The position numbers and the translations under genes were made by a program. DNA of 6,054 nt, taken from Lachnoclostridium sp. UBA7097 (lineage in GTDB: Bacteria > Bacillota > Clostridia > Lachnospirales > Lachnospiraceae). The stretch lies in the NCBI GenBank assembly GCA_002499945.1, contig DKYP01000187.1, forward strand, positions 1,097 to 7,150. Direction: 5' to 3'. Shown piece by piece: positions 4,974 through 6,054 of this stretch (positions are counted from its first letter, which is position 1; each line of letters starts with the position of its first letter). The notes below the pieces were generated by a model, which searched no databases, had not been told where the DNA came from, and was given only the letters and a program-made list of their open reading frames with translations.

Positions 4974-5859
4974 GAAATATCTGGTAACAGGGATAATGCT
5001 TGCCCTATTTACGGCACTAATTCCCAAAACATTTACAAGTGCAGATGAGGGTGATATGTATAGTGTAACCTACAACCTTACAGGTGTCACTGTTTCACCA
5101 CAGGTTTCAGAGGCAGAAGAAGGCGACAGCATGGATATGACATTCACTGCCAATGAAGGCTATACCCTTCCTGAAGAACTTCCAGAAGGGGCTATACAGA
5201 TTGGAGGCACATATTTATCCGAATCTGATTATATATACCAGGACGGGGAACTTTCAATTATTGATGTATTTGGTGATGTAGTAATTAGTGTTGCAGGAAT
5301 TTCAGAATCAGGTGATGATGAACCCGGCTCTTCTGATGGTGATGATTCATACAGCATTACATATGATTTATATGAAGTTACAGCAAGCAAGCAGGATGGC
5401 AATGTAAAAGAAGGCACAAGCTATTCAGTTAAACTTAAAGCTAACAAAGGTTTTAAATTAAATTCCTCAAATGTTGCAGTCCAGGTCAATAATGAATATG
5501 TATATAGCGGGTATTCATATAATGAAGGCGTGCTTGAAATTGATTCTGTTACTGGTGATATAATTATCGAAGCTATAGCAACACCAAAAGCATCCTCCAA
5601 AAGTCCAGATAAAAACAATAACAACAACAATAATACATCAGGCAAAAAGAACAACACAGGAAGCAAATCCAATTCCGGCAGCAGTAATTCAAAGTCCTCA
5701 CAGGCACTGTCCACTTCGGGCAGGACTGCCACAAACTACAGCACAAGTTCATACAGGGCACCAAGGACTGGTGATGGCATGGATGTACGCTATTATGGGG
5801 CTTTTGCATTAATATTCATTGGTGCAGGCTGTCTGCTGGCAGGAAAGAAATTTAAATAA
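4960..5859 (+). CDS. Sortase-anchored surface protein with two tandem beta-type repeats
   Basis: This 299-residue protein has a signal peptide (1-28, basic MNKIKK then a hydrophobic core, likely cleavage after TSA). Two related repeats follow, about 34-113 and 131-207. Each begins YS(V/I)TY(N/D)L, has an (E/K)G(Y/F)-x-L centre and ends in a GD(V/I)(V/I)I strand. They resemble Ig-like or bacterial surface beta modules, but I do not recognise a binding function. A Ser/Asn/Lys/Gly-rich wall-spanning linker (210-266) contains seven Asn in a row. The C-terminus is a sorting signal: APRTG (267-271), a hydrophobic segment (about 278-294) and a basic KKFK tail. The AAGGAGG at 4947-4953, six bases before the ATG, lies inside the sortase gene. 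The upstream sortase is the obvious anchoring enzyme. APRTG is close to the (S/P)PxTG signals of clostridial class B sortases. Confidence 0.88.
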   Translation: MNKIKKYLVTGIMLALFTALIPKTFTSADEGDMYSVTYNLTGVTVSPQVSEAEEGDSMDMTFTANEGYTLPEELPEGAIQIGGTYLSESDYIYQDGELSIIDVFGDVVISVAGISESGDDEPGSSDGDDSYSITYDLYEVTASKQDGNVKEGTSYSVKLKANKGFKLNSSNVAVQVNNEYVYSGYSYNEGVLEIDSVTGDIIIEAIATPKASSKSPDKNNNNNNNTSGKKNNTGSKSNSGSSNSKSSQALSTSGRTATNYSTSSYRAPRTGDGMDVRYYGAFALIFIGAGCLLAGKKFK

Positions 5860-5876
5860 ATATAATACATACACAA

Positions 5877-5922
5877 AAAAATGGAACAGCAGTTTACGGA
5901 ATGTATCTGCTGTTCCATTTTT
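5877..5922. terminator. Intrinsic terminator of the sortase operon, A/T-flanked on both sides
   Basis: A perfect 16-bp stem (5877-5892 against 5907-5922) has a TGGAACAGCAG core, a 14-base loop, and five T ending the right arm. The A-run on its left side means it could also stop transcription arriving on the minus strand. It begins 17 bases after the surface-protein stop. Confidence 0.92.
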
Positions 5923-5955
5923 ATTATAAAAAATTTATATGGTATTTATAAAAAT

Positions 5956-5998
5956 AAAAAAGCCCTTACCCAACGCATTAAACGCCAAACGAGGACTT
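5956..5998 (-). terminator. Probable terminator of the tRNA-Lys transcript
   Basis: In the minus-strand RNA, AAGUCCU (5992-5998) pairs with AGGGCUU (5960-5966) with one G-U pair, ending in a run of six U (5956-5961, the first two within the stem). The loop is long, 25 bases, and contains the near-repeat GCGTT...GCGTT, so the structure is weaker than a classic terminator. Its place directly after the tRNA fits the role. Confidence 0.5.
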
Positions 5999-6001
5999 AA
6001 G

Positions 6002-6054
6002 TGCGCCTCCAGGGGCTCGAACCCTGGACACCCTGATTAAGAGTCAGGTGCTCT
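6002..6054 (-). tRNA. tRNA-Lys (anticodon CUU), 3' part; 5' end beyond the window
   Basis: On the minus strand the D-stem 3' side is followed by anticodon stem CCTGA/TCAGG enclosing loop CTCTTAA, with anticodon CUU at 6039-6041, which reads the lysine codon AAG. A five-base variable loop GTGTC follows, then T-stem CAGGG/CCCTG with loop TTCGAGC, the acceptor 3' strand GAGGCGC (6003-6009) and discriminator A at 6002. The next bases are CTT, so CCA is not encoded and must be added by the CCA-adding enzyme. The acceptor 5' strand and most of the D-arm lie past the window edge. Confidence 0.93.

Noticed and set aside
5620..5640. AAC/AAT repeat encoding seven Asn as a possible length-variable microsatellite
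   Set aside because: The codons are mixed AAC and AAT rather than a pure repeat, and length change would stay in frame, so there is little reason to expect switching.
5421..5809. Minus-strand Leu-rich open frames opposite the surface-protein linker
   Set aside because: They mirror Asn/Ser/Lys-rich codons and have no ribosome site or family signal.
6002..6054. tRNA-Lys 3' end as a mobile-element attachment site
   Set aside because: No second copy of the tRNA 3' end, integrase or other element signal is seen in the window.

Overview
The window looks like chromosomal DNA of a low-GC Firmicute, most likely a Clostridia member of the Lachnospiraceae type (inference). The support is AT-rich DNA, strong AGGAGG-type ribosome binding sites, a T-box riboswitch, a DegV protein, a class B sortase with a PxTG-type substrate, and a tRNA-Lys whose CCA end is not encoded.

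Layout. Positions 1-3819 read leftwards: degV (2905-3819), then aspS (757-2508) behind its own consensus promoter and a T-box leader (about 2578-2867), then the first 211 codons of an acyltransferase-3 family membrane protein (635 to the window edge). Positions 3820-4112 are a divergent control region with a degV promoter on the minus strand and a probable sortase promoter on the plus strand. Positions 4113-5859 are a two-gene plus-strand operon: a class B sortase overlapping by 14 bases a secreted two-repeat protein that ends in an APRTG sorting signal. A strong terminator-like hairpin follows (5877-5922). The right edge holds the 3' part of a minus-strand tRNA-Lys(CUU) and its probable terminator.

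Three points stand out. First, the acyltransferase gene contains an uninterrupted run of nine G at codons 121-124. Gain or loss of one G would truncate the protein, so this is a candidate phase-variable surface-modification gene. Second, the T-box in front of aspS appears to carry an asparagine specifier (AAC), with no Asp codon in the specifier loop. This suggests that AspRS expression follows Asn-tRNA charging, as expected if the enzyme is non-discriminating and feeds the Asp-tRNA(Asn)/GatCAB route. Third, the sortase and the downstream surface protein look like a dedicated enzyme-substrate pair; the sortase also has a leucine-zipper-like cytoplasmic N-terminus.

No mobile element, CRISPR array or obvious pseudogene was seen.
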